This document shows positions 49,544 through 59,147 of a DNA stretch of 64,000 bases, one piece after another (positions within the stretch are counted from its first letter, which is position 1; each line of letters opens with the position of its first letter). The notes under the pieces are model-generated. The model was given only the letters and a program-made list of their open reading frames with translations, was not told the DNA's origin and searched no databases. The translations under genes and the position numbers were made by a program. The DNA is taken from assembly GCF_024808875.1 (NCBI RefSeq), contig NZ_JANUCT010000006.1, positions 1-64,000 on the forward strand, in the 5' to 3' direction. Origin of the DNA: Methylohalomonas lacus. GTDB lineage: Bacteria > Pseudomonadota > Gammaproteobacteria > Methylohalomonadales > Methylohalomonadaceae.

Positions 49544-49834
49544 ATGAGCAGCAAAGACGAGTATATCGAAAAATTACAGTCCCAGATGGACGAATGGAAT
49601 GCCCAGCTCAAACAGCTCTATGCCGAGGCAGAAAAGCAGGAAGCCAGTGCCAAAATCGAATATCAGAAGCAGATCGATAAAATCAAGGAACAGCAGGAAC
49701 AGGTTCAGAAGCAGATGGAAGAACTCCAGCAGGCGGGCGAACAGGCCTGGCAGGACGTAAGAAAACAGATGGAGAAAAACTGGGAAGACATGAACCAGTC
49801 GATTCGTACCATGATGGATCGTATGAAGGGATAA
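49544..49834 (+). CDS. Small charged coiled-coil protein (96 aa)
   Basis: Almost entirely Lys, Glu, Gln and Ala in heptads (QMDEWNAQLKQLYAEAEKQE, IDKIKEQQEQVQKQMEELQQ), ending with an amphipathic helix WEDMNQSIRTMMDRMKG. Family not recognised; it could be a soluble coiled-coil or apolipoprotein-like protein. A strong AAAGGAGG lies five bases before the ATG, and a terminator follows, so it is a well-translated single gene. Confidence 0.75.
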   Translation: MSSKDEYIEKLQSQMDEWNAQLKQLYAEAEKQEASAKIEYQKQIDKIKEQQEQVQKQMEELQQAGEQAWQDVRKQMEKNWEDMNQSIRTMMDRMKG

Positions 49835-49860
49835 AGCCTCATCTGACAATCAGCATAAAA

Positions 49861-49884
49861 AACCGGGCGAGGCCCGGTTTTTTT
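49861..49884 (+). terminator. Intrinsic terminator after the coiled-coil gene
   Basis: AACCGGGC (49861-49868), loop GAG, GCCCGGTT (49872-49879), then five T (49880-49884). Confidence 0.93.
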
Positions 49885-49902
49885 ATGGCATGGAAACTAG
49901 CT

Positions 49903-50215
49903 ATGCGAGGCTGGCATACGGATACGGACATTCGATGTCTATTACGACACCGACGCCAGCGTCAGGTATCAAGAATACGATTTCATTACCTGCACGGAAT
50001 TGGCGCACATCTGCTTCTTATCGCCAACCACCTCAGACGGGCTGGCCGATCGATGTGGTGACCTGCTGGCGAAACCTGACGACAATATCGCCTTTTTACA
50101 AAAGCCTGTCTGCGGCCATAGGCCCGATTATCTCGTCCGGCAAACAGAGCCTGCCCATTCAGTTTCAAATCATCTCGTTGTACTATTCTTTGCAAAATTG
50201 GGTAATAACGCATGA
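49903..50215 (+). pseudogene. Truncated, internally deleted copy of the 48798-49448 methyltransferase gene
   Basis: In the frame from 49907 the translation EAGIRIRTFDVYYDTDASVR, then YQEYDFITCTE, matches EAGMRVRTFDVFYDPDASVW, then YQSYDFITCSD of the intact gene about 790 bp upstream. It then jumps to ICFLSPTT...DNIAFLQK, matching VCFFSDAS...DDVALLQK near the intact C-terminus. About 45-50 codons between are missing, along with the whole N-terminus, and two bases are lost near 49907. No start codon or ribosome site serves it, and it reads on past the homology to a stop at 50213. Confidence 0.8.
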
Positions 50216-50224
50216 AGGGTTGCG

Positions 50225-51427
50225 ATGATACGCGATGGGGTTACCGTGGTAACGATATTGATACCGACGATCATGGTATCACCACCGGTAGCGGCCACAA
50301 CTGATCGACCGTCACAGTCTGAACCAAGCTGTCAGACCGTATTCTGTCTGACGGACACCAGGAACGACCTACGTCTTGAAGGCAATCTGCGGCTGCAACT
50401 GGATGCCGCTGCCTATCGCGATGATGGCGCGGCACGGCTGGACGGCGGAACCAACGTTCGCCGGGCCCGGTTCAGTGCTAGAGCCCAGCTTGGTGACGCC
50501 TGGACGGCGAAATTCACCTATGATGTTTCCAAGGACGGCGTGAGCGGCATACGCGACGCATTCGTCAGCTACACTCACCCGAAGGGCAGATTGGAACGTC
50601 TGCGTATCAAGGCTGGCCATTTCAAGGAACCGTTCGGCATGGAGAGACTCACCAGTGTCCGCGACCTGGCTTTCATGGAACGTTCTTTAGCCAGCACCCT
50701 GACACCGAATCGCAATATGGGCATTGAACTACATCGTCATGACCGCCAGTGGACTGCAACGGCAGGCGTATTTGTGCCTGGCACCAGTGATGACAACGAC
50801 AATATCCGCCACTCCGCCTCGGCACGCGCGACACTAGCACCTGACCATAGCGACGGCCGCATCCTGCACTTCGGAGCGGCCATTGCATACCGATCGCTCG
50901 ACAGCAGCCGCAGCACGCGTTTTTCCCAGCAACCGGAATCGCGAGTAACCGATCTCAAGCTGGTCGATACGGGGGCTTTCGCGGCACGCGACTACGTATT
51001 CTACGGTCTGGAAACCGCATGGGCCCAGGGTCCTTGGTCGCTACAGGCGGACTATATTCACGCCCATATAAACCGGCCTGACTCATTTGCCGATGTCGGT
51101 TTCCAGGGCTGGCATATCGACGCGGGCTGGATATTGACCGGCGAGGCCCAGCCCTACAACAGTACGAAGGGTACGTTCGGCCGCCTGCGCCCAGCACCTG
51201 GCGCACCAGGCATCTGGCAACTGGGTCTGCGGTTAAGTGAACTGGATCTGAACGATGCTGGCATCAATGGTGGGCGCCAGCGCAACGCCTCCCTGGGGCT
51301 GACTTGGTACAGCAATCATTACCTTACCTTATCGACCGAGTACGTTCAGGTTCTCAATATCGACGGCGGCGCCTTCGACGGCGCCCGGCCATCCGCGCTA
51401 CAGGCACGTGTACAACTGATCTACTGA
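50225..51427 (+). CDS. OprO/OprP-type porin (400 aa)
   Basis: Signal peptide (VTVVTILIPTIMVSPPVAA), then a 16-strand barrel of the phosphate-selective porin O/P family: RRARFSARAQLGDAWTAKFTYDVSKDGVSGIRDAFVSYTH, RIKAGHFKEPFGMERLTSVRDLAFMERSL and C-terminal LTLSTEYVQVLNIDGG...LQARVQLIY ending in an aromatic residue as outer-membrane proteins do. GAAGGG lies before the ATG. It lies right after the pseudogene. Confidence 0.88.
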   Translation: MIRDGVTVVTILIPTIMVSPPVAATTDRPSQSEPSCQTVFCLTDTRNDLRLEGNLRLQLDAAAYRDDGAARLDGGTNVRRARFSARAQLGDAWTAKFTYDVSKDGVSGIRDAFVSYTHPKGRLERLRIKAGHFKEPFGMERLTSVRDLAFMERSLASTLTPNRNMGIELHRHDRQWTATAGVFVPGTSDDNDNIRHSASARATLAPDHSDGRILHFGAAIAYRSLDSSRSTRFSQQPESRVTDLKLVDTGAFAARDYVFYGLETAWAQGPWSLQADYIHAHINRPDSFADVGFQGWHIDAGWILTGEAQPYNSTKGTFGRLRPAPGAPGIWQLGLRLSELDLNDAGINGGRQRNASLGLTWYSNHYLTLSTEYVQVLNIDGGAFDGARPSALQARVQLIY

Positions 51428-51463
51428 AAGCAGTCCACACCGGCGCTACGCGCGCCGGCAGCG

Positions 51464-52528
51464 TCAGCTGCGCTCGGCCAGCCAGTCACCCACCGCCGGC
51501 GGGATCATTTTCTGCGCCTTGCCGCTGACGTAGATACCGATATGGCCGCCGGGGAATTCCAGCTCGGAATAGTCGTCGGTACCGATGCAACCGCCCAGCG
51601 CCTTGGAAGAGTCCGGCGGCACCAGGTGGTCCGCGGCGGCATAAATATTCAGGATCGGCGTCTTGATATTCTGCAGGTCGACGGTCTTGTCACCAAGACG
51701 CACGGTAGCCTTGACCAGGCCGTTTTGCTGGTAGAACTGCTTGGTGAACTGACGGAAGGCTTCGCCGGCCTGATCCGGGCTGTCGAATATCCATTTCTCC
51801 ATGCGCATGAAGTTGCGCGCCTTGTCGGTATCATCGAGCAGGTTGACCAGATCAATATACTTTTGCCCCATCAGCTGGAACGGCTTCAGGCCGAGATAGG
51901 TCCAGTTGAGCAGTTCGCCGGGGATATTGCCAAGCGTATCGACCAGCTGGTCAACATCGATGTTGCGCACCAGGTTGCTGAGCAGATCGTTTTCCGTGTG
52001 AAAATCAACCGGCGTAACCGTAGTGATCAGGTTTTTCACCTTGTCCTGATGCAGGGCGGTATAACAGAGACTGAATGTGCCGCCCTGGCAAATGCCGAGC
52101 ATATTGATCTGCTTCTGGTTATGCTTCTTGCGGATGACATCGACACAACGGTCGATGTAACCATTGATATAATCATTCAGATCCAGGAAGCGGTCGGCAT
52201 CGTCCGGATAGCCCCAGTCAATCAGGTAGACATCCTGACCGGCATCGAGCAGCCCCTGTATCATCGAACGACCATCCTGAAGGTCGGCCATATAGGGCCG
52301 GTTAACCAGTGCATACACGATCAACAACGGCACCTTGTTGGGGTTTTCGACGCGTGGCTTGAAATGATAGAGCACCAGCTTGTCTTCGGTATAGACCGGT
52401 TCTTTTTCCGAGATACCAACTTCAATCTCACCCAGATCACTGAGGGTCTTGAACCCCTGCGCGAGCTTGGTATTGAATTCGTTGATCTCACGCGTAATCT
52501 CGTCAGGTCTCATCTGGAACGGAAACAC
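51464..52528 (-). CDS. phaC: Class III poly(3-hydroxyalkanoate) synthase subunit PhaC
   Basis: Catalytic subunit, 354 aa, close in layout to the Allochromatium enzyme. Nucleophile Cys147 in LGICQGGTFS, Asp300 in AAADHLVPPDSS and His329 in FPGGHIGIYVSG. It polymerises (R)-3-hydroxybutyryl-CoA and needs PhaE. The GTG at 52528 is preferred because AAGGAG is spaced eight bases upstream and the protein then begins VFPFQMRPDE, as in relatives; a GTG three codons earlier is too close to the ribosome site. Confidence 0.96.
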   Translation of the reverse strand: MFPFQMRPDEITREINEFNTKLAQGFKTLSDLGEIEVGISEKEPVYTEDKLVLYHFKPRVENPNKVPLLIVYALVNRPYMADLQDGRSMIQGLLDAGQDVYLIDWGYPDDADRFLDLNDYINGYIDRCVDVIRKKHNQKQINMLGICQGGTFSLCYTALHQDKVKNLITTVTPVDFHTENDLLSNLVRNIDVDQLVDTLGNIPGELLNWTYLGLKPFQLMGQKYIDLVNLLDDTDKARNFMRMEKWIFDSPDQAGEAFRQFTKQFYQQNGLVKATVRLGDKTVDLQNIKTPILNIYAAADHLVPPDSSKALGGCIGTDDYSELEFPGGHIGIYVSGKAQKMIPPAVGDWLAERS

Positions 52529-52567
52529 GTTATTCACTCCTTACGTTAGTAGCTGTCTGGCCGGTAT

Positions 52568-53725
52568 TCAGCCGGTTTTCTTGCTGGATGTCTTTTTCTT
52601 ACCGGTTTTCTTCTTGCCGGCTTTCTTCTTGCTGACCTTTTTCTTACTGGTCGCAGTCGCATTGCTACCGGCACTTGCCCGACCGCCTTTCAGTGACTGA
52701 ACCTCACGCTCAAGCGCATCAACCCTGTCGAGCTTGTCCTCAAGCTCCTCAATGCGATCCTTCGAGGCGATCAGATCGCGGCGCAGCTGCTGCTGGCGCT
52801 TCTGCATGGTCACAACGGATTTGCGCGTCGGCATGCCCATGGCGTTGGCAGTTTCATCGATGAAGCCCTGACCATGGTGCTTCAGTGCCATGAGATCGTT
52901 GGTCAGGCGACCGTAGAGTTCCGAATATTCATCCGTGAACACATATTCAGCGTAGGCTGCTTCATTACTGTCGACCCAGAGATCGTAGATTTCGCGCAGC
53001 GTGGTAATCTGCTCGTCGTTCTCGGCCATCTTGAGGATACGCTGTTTCATAATATCCAGCGCAGCCATCGATATCTTGTTCATCTCCAGCTGGTATTCCT
53101 GTGCGGTACGCTGGTAGCGCGCCCACAGCCGCAAACCTTCCTGAACCTGCTCTTGCGATTCGCGTGTATAGCCGACACCCGGAACGGACAGGAACTTGTC
53201 GGTGACCTCTCCCATGGCCTCGGGTTTCATGCCCTGCAGGAAATCGCCCGGAAATAGCGAGCCACTGGAAAAAGTCCGCTGCAGCGTATCCATGGGCAGC
53301 TGCCAGGCACCGAACATGCCATTCAGGACCTGACTGGCTTCGCTGTTCTGACGGCCCAGGTAATCCTTCATTTCCCGGAACTGTTGTTCGAGCTTCTCCT
53401 GCCAGTCCTCGGGACTCTGGCTGATCTCGGCGAGTCCCTGCATGAAGCGGCTTAACTGATCGGTGACGAAATAGAAAGCCTGCGTCTGGTCGATAATCTT
53501 GCTGTAAAAGTCCTGGGTTTCGCCGGGCGCGGTCTGCGCCATCGACTGCCACCAGAACTCCAGCGCCTTCTGCCAGGGATTGGCATCCTCGCCATTGCCG
53601 GTCGAGGTCGAACCGGACTTGCCACCGGCGTCGGCACCGCTCAGCGCCGACCAGGCTTCCATGTATTTGCGCTGGGCGTCGACCCAGTCGGTATTCCAGA
53701 AAGGAAACGGGTTCTTGTCACTCAT
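52568..53725 (-). CDS. phaE: Class III PHA synthase subunit PhaE with a lysine-rich tail
   Basis: 385 aa. Conserved PhaE region: WNTDWVDAQRKYMEAWSAL, PWQKALEFWWQSMAQTAPGE, AFGAWQLPMDTLQRTFSSGSL-like core, SNEAAYAEYVFTDEYSELYGRLTNDLMAL and a coiled coil (QKRQQQLRRDLIASKDRIEE). The last 25 or so residues are KKKVSKKKAGKKKTG-type, histone-like repeats, an addition that suggests nucleic-acid or nucleoid binding, as in PhaM. phaE precedes phaC in the transcript, separated by 39 bp. Confidence 0.94.
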   Translation of the reverse strand: MSDKNPFPFWNTDWVDAQRKYMEAWSALSGADAGGKSGSTSTGNGEDANPWQKALEFWWQSMAQTAPGETQDFYSKIIDQTQAFYFVTDQLSRFMQGLAEISQSPEDWQEKLEQQFREMKDYLGRQNSEASQVLNGMFGAWQLPMDTLQRTFSSGSLFPGDFLQGMKPEAMGEVTDKFLSVPGVGYTRESQEQVQEGLRLWARYQRTAQEYQLEMNKISMAALDIMKQRILKMAENDEQITTLREIYDLWVDSNEAAYAEYVFTDEYSELYGRLTNDLMALKHHGQGFIDETANAMGMPTRKSVVTMQKRQQQLRRDLIASKDRIEELEDKLDRVDALEREVQSLKGGRASAGSNATATSKKKVSKKKAGKKKTGKKKTSSKKTG

Positions 53726-53814
53726 TTTGCGTCTAAATCTCTTGGCTTGTTCGTTCGTTAATAATCATTAATCAGCAACATACCAGCATGCTGTCCCAAC
53801 CGCACGCCGGCCGG

Positions 53815-55437
53815 CTAACCATGGATTTCGGCCAGCTGCCGATACGCTTCCAAGGTCAGGAATTCCGGCAGTTCCTGCGCCGTGATCATGTGATCCAGCA
53901 ATTCCGCCGCCGCCTGGTAATGACGCCGGGCAAAAAACTGCTCGCCGTACACGATCCGGATCGACTCAATCTCGTGGGCAAGCACACGCCGGAACAGTTC
54001 CTCGTTGACCGCGCGGCTGTCTGCCAGCATGCCCTTCGGATACTGGATCCATTGCCAGACCTGGGCGCGCGCGATTTCGGCGGTCGCCGCATCCTCCATC
54101 AGATTATAGATGGGCACGGCGCCGAGACCACCGAGCCAGGCCTCAGTATAGCGCAACGCCGCGCTGACATTGCTCATCAGGCCGTGGATAGTGATCGAAC
54201 CCTCCGGCAGTCTGAGCAGATCGGCGGCGCTGACCTCAACATCATCGCGCTGCTTGCTGATCTGGTTGTCTTCCGGCATGTACTGGTTGAAGACGTCCTC
54301 GCAAATCGGCACCAGTGCCGGATGGCCCACCCAGGAGCCGTCGTGACCGTCGCGCGCCTCGCGCTCCTTGTCACGCCGCACCTTGAGCATCGCCATCTCG
54401 TTCAGGTCTGGGTCGTCGCGCACCGGCAGCTGTGCCGCCATGCCGCCCATGGCGTGCACGCCGCGCTTGTGACAGGTCTTGATCAGCAACTGCGAATAGG
54501 CGCGCATGAACGGCGTGGTCATGGTCACCTGACTGCGATCCGGCAGCACGACATTCGGGTGATTGCGGAAGCACTTGATGAAACTGAAGATGTAGTCCCA
54601 GCGGCCGCAGTTCAGGCCGGCCGAGTGCTCGCGCAGTTCGTACAGGATCTCGTCCATCTCGAAGGCGGCGAGCACGGTTTCGATCAGCACCGTGGCCTTG
54701 ATGGTGCCGCGCGGTATGGCGAGCGCATCCTGGGCATAATTGAAGACGTCGTTCCACAGCCGTGCTTCAAGGTGCGACTGCATCTTCGGCAGGTAGAAAT
54801 ACGGCCCGCTGCCGTGCTCCAGCAGCGCATGCGCGTTGTGATAGAGGTACAGACCGAAATCCCACAGACCGGCCGGCACCGGCCGGCCGTCGACGAGTAC
54901 ATGGCCTTCTTCCATGTGCCAGCCGCGCGGGCGTACCAGCAGCGTGGCCACCTGGTCGTTAAGCCTGTAGTCCTTGCCGTTGTCGGCGGTGAAGTCGATT
55001 TGACGCCGAATCGCGTCATAAAGATTGACCTGGCCATCGATCATGGCCTGCCAGGTCGGACTCGAGGCATCCTCGAAGTCGGCCATGAACAGACGCGCAC
55101 CGGAGTTCAGCGCGTTGACCACCATGCGGCGATCGACCGGGCCGGTGATCTCGACACGCCGGTCCTGCAGATCCGCAGGCAGCGGCGCGACCTGCCAGTC
55201 GGCGTTTCGAATGTCGGCCGTTGCATCGAGAAAGTCCGGCAGCTCACCGGCATCAAGCCGCGCCTGGCGCTCGTGGCGCGCCTCGAGCAACGCGTCTACG
55301 CGCGGCCGGAATTCACGCACCAGGCCTTCGACGAAGGCCAGCGCCTCCGGCGACAGAATACGCTCGTGTTCGGCGGCGGGTGCCGGTGTCAGAATTTCCA
55401 GCCCAGCCACCTTCTGCGCATGGGATGCATCATTCAT
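53815..55437 (-). CDS. aceB: Malate synthase A
   Basis: 540 aa. It condenses acetyl-CoA with glyoxylate. Conserved [58 protein letters not shown] and [10 protein letters not shown], and [17 protein letters not shown] precedes the ATG. Isocitrate lyase is not adjacent. Expression with phaEC and acs fits growth on acetate or turnover of PHB. Confidence 0.96.
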   Translation of the reverse strand: MNDASHAQKVAGLEILTPAPAAEHERILSPEALAFVEGLVREFRPRVDALLEARHERQARLDAGELPDFLDATADIRNADWQVAPLPADLQDRRVEITGPVDRRMVVNALNSGARLFMADFEDASSPTWQAMIDGQVNLYDAIRRQIDFTADNGKDYRLNDQVATLLVRPRGWHMEEGHVLVDGRPVPAGLWDFGLYLYHNAHALLEHGSGPYFYLPKMQSHLEARLWNDVFNYAQDALAIPRGTIKATVLIETVLAAFEMDEILYELREHSAGLNCGRWDYIFSFIKCFRNHPNVVLPDRSQVTMTTPFMRAYSQLLIKTCHKRGVHAMGGMAAQLPVRDDPDLNEMAMLKVRRDKEREARDGHDGSWVGHPALVPICEDVFNQYMPEDNQISKQRDDVEVSAADLLRLPEGSITIHGLMSNVSAALRYTEAWLGGLGAVPIYNLMEDAATAEIARAQVWQWIQYPKGMLADSRAVNEELFRRVLAHEIESIRIVYGEQFFARRHYQAAAELLDHMITAQELPEFLTLEAYRQLAEIHG

Positions 55438-55523
55438 CGACGTTTCCTCGACAATCTAACGGTTTGTCCCGGCGCAATCCGGGATTACAAGTTGTATCTG
55501 CTGCAGTGAACCCCGCCACAGGT

Positions 55524-55557
55524 AAAAAAACCCGTACCCCTTGCGGGGAACGGGTTT
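55524..55557 (-). terminator. Intrinsic terminator after the second phasin
   Basis: Read on minus: AAACCCGTTCCCC (55557-55545), short loop, GGGGTACGGGTTT (55540-55528), then Ts to 55524. One central mismatch. It stands 35 bp after the phasin stop and also separates it from aceB. Confidence 0.9.
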
Positions 55558-55591
55558 CTTGACCGGGACACAAGGGCCAATGAAAGCTCGA

Positions 55592-55990
55592 TTAGGCAGC
55601 CTTCTTGGTGCTGCTGGTGGCCGTGGTCGTCGCCTTCTTGGCAGTCGACTTGGCGGTCTCACCAAAGCTTTCCGCGCTCTTTTCGAACCAGGCAGCGATT
55701 TCCTCGCCGGATTCGTTCAGCACTTCAGCGGTCTGCTTGCTGAGATCCATCATCTTGCTGCTATAGGTGTTAGCCAGCTCGGATTCGGCCGAGATCAGAT
55801 CCTTGTAATTGGTGGTGCTGGACAGCAGCTTGGCCTGCTCGACACCGCTTTCGATGCCCATCGTCGCCATCGAGAACTGCAGCTCGGTCAGTTTCTGCAC
55901 GGCCTTGGTGTTGATGGCACCCAGCTGCTGCAGGTTTTCGTAAGAGGCTTTGCCGGCGTTGACGAATTGTTCAAAGATATCGTTTTGCAT
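55592..55990 (-). CDS. Phasin family protein with Lys/Ala/Thr-rich tail (132 aa)
   Basis: Helical phasin domain: MQNDIFEQFVNAGKASYENLQQLGAINTKAVQKLTELQFSMATMGIESG, LISAESELANTYSSKMMDLSKQTAEVLNESGEEIAAWFEK. The last 18 residues (STAKKATTTATSSTKKAA) resemble the PAKKA-type tails of nucleoid-binding phasins such as PhaM. The start ATG at 55990 is chosen because GGAG is correctly spaced; a GTG at 55999 overlaps that ribosome site. Strong promoter and tandem dyads upstream. Confidence 0.9.
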   Translation of the reverse strand: MQNDIFEQFVNAGKASYENLQQLGAINTKAVQKLTELQFSMATMGIESGVEQAKLLSSTTNYKDLISAESELANTYSSKMMDLSKQTAEVLNESGEEIAAWFEKSAESFGETAKSTAKKATTTATSSTKKAA

Positions 55991-56040
55991 GTTACTCACT
56001 CCGTGGAATCATTCAGTTGTTCATTGCTCTACATCGAACA

Positions 56041-56096
56041 TTGTGCATTGCACAATTGCTGCATCGCACAATATAACAACCCCACCCCTCTGTCAA
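56041..56096 (-). promoter_or_regulatory. Promoter and tandem dyad operators of the second phasin
   Basis: On minus: TTGACA (56096-56091), 17-bp spacer, TATTGT (56073-56068). Overlapping and following are two dyads, TTGTGCGATGCAGCAA (56071-56056) and TTGTGCAATGCACAA (56055-56041). The second has the same TGCANTGCA core as the phaA and first phasin sites. Same promoter-operator geometry as at 39713-39768. Confidence 0.78.
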
Positions 56097-56140
56097 CAGG
56101 GTTTCGCGTAAATTATTCATGAGCGCGCCGAGCCTAAAAA

Positions 56141-56168
56141 AAACCCGTAACCGGCCGGTTACGGGTTT
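56141..56168 (-). terminator. Intrinsic terminator of ppa
   Basis: Perfect 14-bp inverted repeat AAACCCGTAACCGG/CCGGTTACGGGTTT with no loop spacer beyond the dyad centre, followed on the minus strand by eight T (56143-56136). It may also work weakly on the plus strand. Confidence 0.9.
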
Positions 56169-56198
56169 TATAAAATAACAATAAAAACAGATAGTTAA

Positions 56199-56747
56199 TC
56201 AGTAATGGGGCTTATCCGGCTCGTCCGAGTAGCGAGCCAGCGAGTCGGTGATTTCCTTGCGCGCGGCATCGATACCCTGCCAGCCCCGGATCTTGACCCA
56301 CTTGTTCGGCTCCAGGTCCTTGTAGTGCTCGAAGAAATGCGAGATCTGGTCCAGCAGCGCCGGCTGCAGGTCCTCGTGGGTATCGACGTTCTGGTGGAAC
56401 TTGGACACCTTGCTGATCGGTACGACCAGAACCTTGCTGTCGTCACCGGCCTCATCCTCCATCTCCAGCACGCCGATCGGCCGGCAGCGGATCACCGAGC
56501 CATGGATCAGCGGCATGGGCGTGGCGACGATGATGTCCACCGGGTCGCCGTCCAGCGACAGGGTCCGCGGGATATAGCCGTAGTTGCACGGATAGCGCAT
56601 GGACGTGTTGAGGAAGCGATCGACGAACATGGCGCCGGTGTCCTTGTCGAGTTCGTACTTGACCGGCTCGCTGTAGATCGGGATTTCCACAACCACGTTA
56701 ATTTCATCGGGCGGATTGTCGCCCGGTCCGACTCTGTCCAGATTCAT
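56199..56747 (-). CDS. ppa: Inorganic pyrophosphatase (family I)
   Basis: 182 aa. Hydrolyses pyrophosphate. Key motifs: NVVVEIPIYSEPVKYELDKDTGAMFVDRFL, YPCNYGYIPRTLSLDGDPVDIIV (with the catalytic Asp triad DGDPVD) and DEAGDDSKVLVVP. It lies 33 bp after acs on the same strand, so the pyrophosphate made by acetate activation would be removed by the product of the same transcript. Confidence 0.96.
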   Translation of the reverse strand: MNLDRVGPGDNPPDEINVVVEIPIYSEPVKYELDKDTGAMFVDRFLNTSMRYPCNYGYIPRTLSLDGDPVDIIVATPMPLIHGSVIRCRPIGVLEMEDEAGDDSKVLVVPISKVSKFHQNVDTHEDLQPALLDQISHFFEHYKDLEPNKWVKIRGWQGIDAARKEITDSLARYSDEPDKPHY

Positions 56748-56780
56748 AACGTATTCAGATTTCCTTGGTGTTGGGCTTGA

Positions 56781-58718
<1,938 letters not shown>

Positions 58719-58846
58719 AACGACCCTCCTCTTCTTCATCCAGGTCAGCTGCCGTCTTGATCATGACGAGACGGTCTATGGTATTTTTTATGTCTGGCTC
58801 CGAGACAGTCGGAGATTGACTCGAATCATATCGTAATACTGCGGTT

Positions 58847-58879
58847 AAAAAAAAAGCAGGCTGCATGCGGCAGCCTGCT
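58847..58879 (-). terminator. Strong intrinsic terminator upstream of acs
   Basis: On minus: AGCAGGCTGC (58879-58870), loop CGCAT, GCAGCCTGCT (58864-58855), then an uninterrupted run of nine T (58855-58847). It points toward acs and lies 128 bp before the acs start, so it would stop a transcript that begins further upstream unless it is read through. Confidence 0.93.
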
Positions 58880-58983
58880 ATATAGGATATGTCGCATTTG
58901 CCCGAACCATTTCCCGGTTTCCCGGAAAGGCGACATATAGCGTTGATGGCAATCAACTCGTAGTCGGTTACACACCTACGTAC
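58847..58983 (-). ncRNA. Candidate structured RNA: sigma-54-dependent sRNA or attenuated acs leader
   Basis: From the predicted start (58983) to the terminator end the minus strand is a chain of hairpins: CGTAG/CTACG (58980-58976 with 58963-58959), GTTGAT-TGCC-ATCAAC (58957-58942), a 9-bp stem ATATGTCGC/GCGACATAT (58938-58930 with 58895-58887) enclosing CCGG-GAAA-CCGG, a GNRA-type loop (58925-58914), and then the terminator. No open frame of note with a ribosome site. I do not recognise it as a known riboswitch or sRNA family. Confidence 0.55.
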
Positions 58984-58993
58984 CCGTGTCCCT

Positions 58994-59010
58994 AGCAGAT
59001 TCCGTACCAA
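58994..59010 (-). promoter_or_regulatory. Sigma-54 (-24/-12) promoter
   Basis: Minus strand TTGGTACGGAATCTGCT. Against the consensus TGGCACG-N4-TTGCW it matches at all but two positions and keeps the essential GG-N10-GC spacing. Predicted transcription start near 58983. The neighbouring gene encodes a sigma-54 activator with the GAFTGA loop. Confidence 0.75.
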
Positions 59011-59079
59011 TCACGCCGCAGCGGGCAGCAGAGTGTAAAGGCTTGTTTTTCATGTTCATGGACAACCTATTCATGAGCA

Positions 59080-59143
59080 GCTGTTGCATTAACTGTTGCC
59101 ATAAACTGTGGCGCCACAGTTCACTGCGGCATTATGCAACAGC
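59080..59143. promoter_or_regulatory. Nested dyads, candidate activator-binding (enhancer) site
   Basis: Inner perfect 18-bp palindrome AACTGTGGCGCCACAGTT (59104-59121); outer perfect arms GCTGTTGCAT (59080-59089) and ATGCAACAGC (59134-59143). The centre is about 129 bp upstream of the predicted sigma-54 start, a usual enhancer distance. No T-tract follows on either strand, which argues against its being only a terminator of the activator gene that ends at 59148. Confidence 0.65.
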
Positions 59144-59147
59144 CATG

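Noticed and set aside
51436-51456. Stem CCGGCGC/GCGCCGG between the porin and phaC as a terminator
   Set aside because: No T-run follows on either strand.
53784-53793. Palindrome CAGCATGCTG upstream of phaE as a PhaR site
   Set aside because: It does not share the TGCANTGCA core of the other three sites and is short enough to occur by chance.
53788-55509. Long open frame on plus opposite aceB (573 codons)
   Set aside because: Antisense of malate synthase; composition is typical of shadow frames (His, Arg, Val, Gln-rich) and no domain is visible.
58894-58909. Second possible sigma-54 box (minus TGGTTCGGGCAAATGC)
   Set aside because: GG and GC are 11 rather than 10 bases apart, and it lies inside the hairpin that follows the better promoter at 58994-59010.
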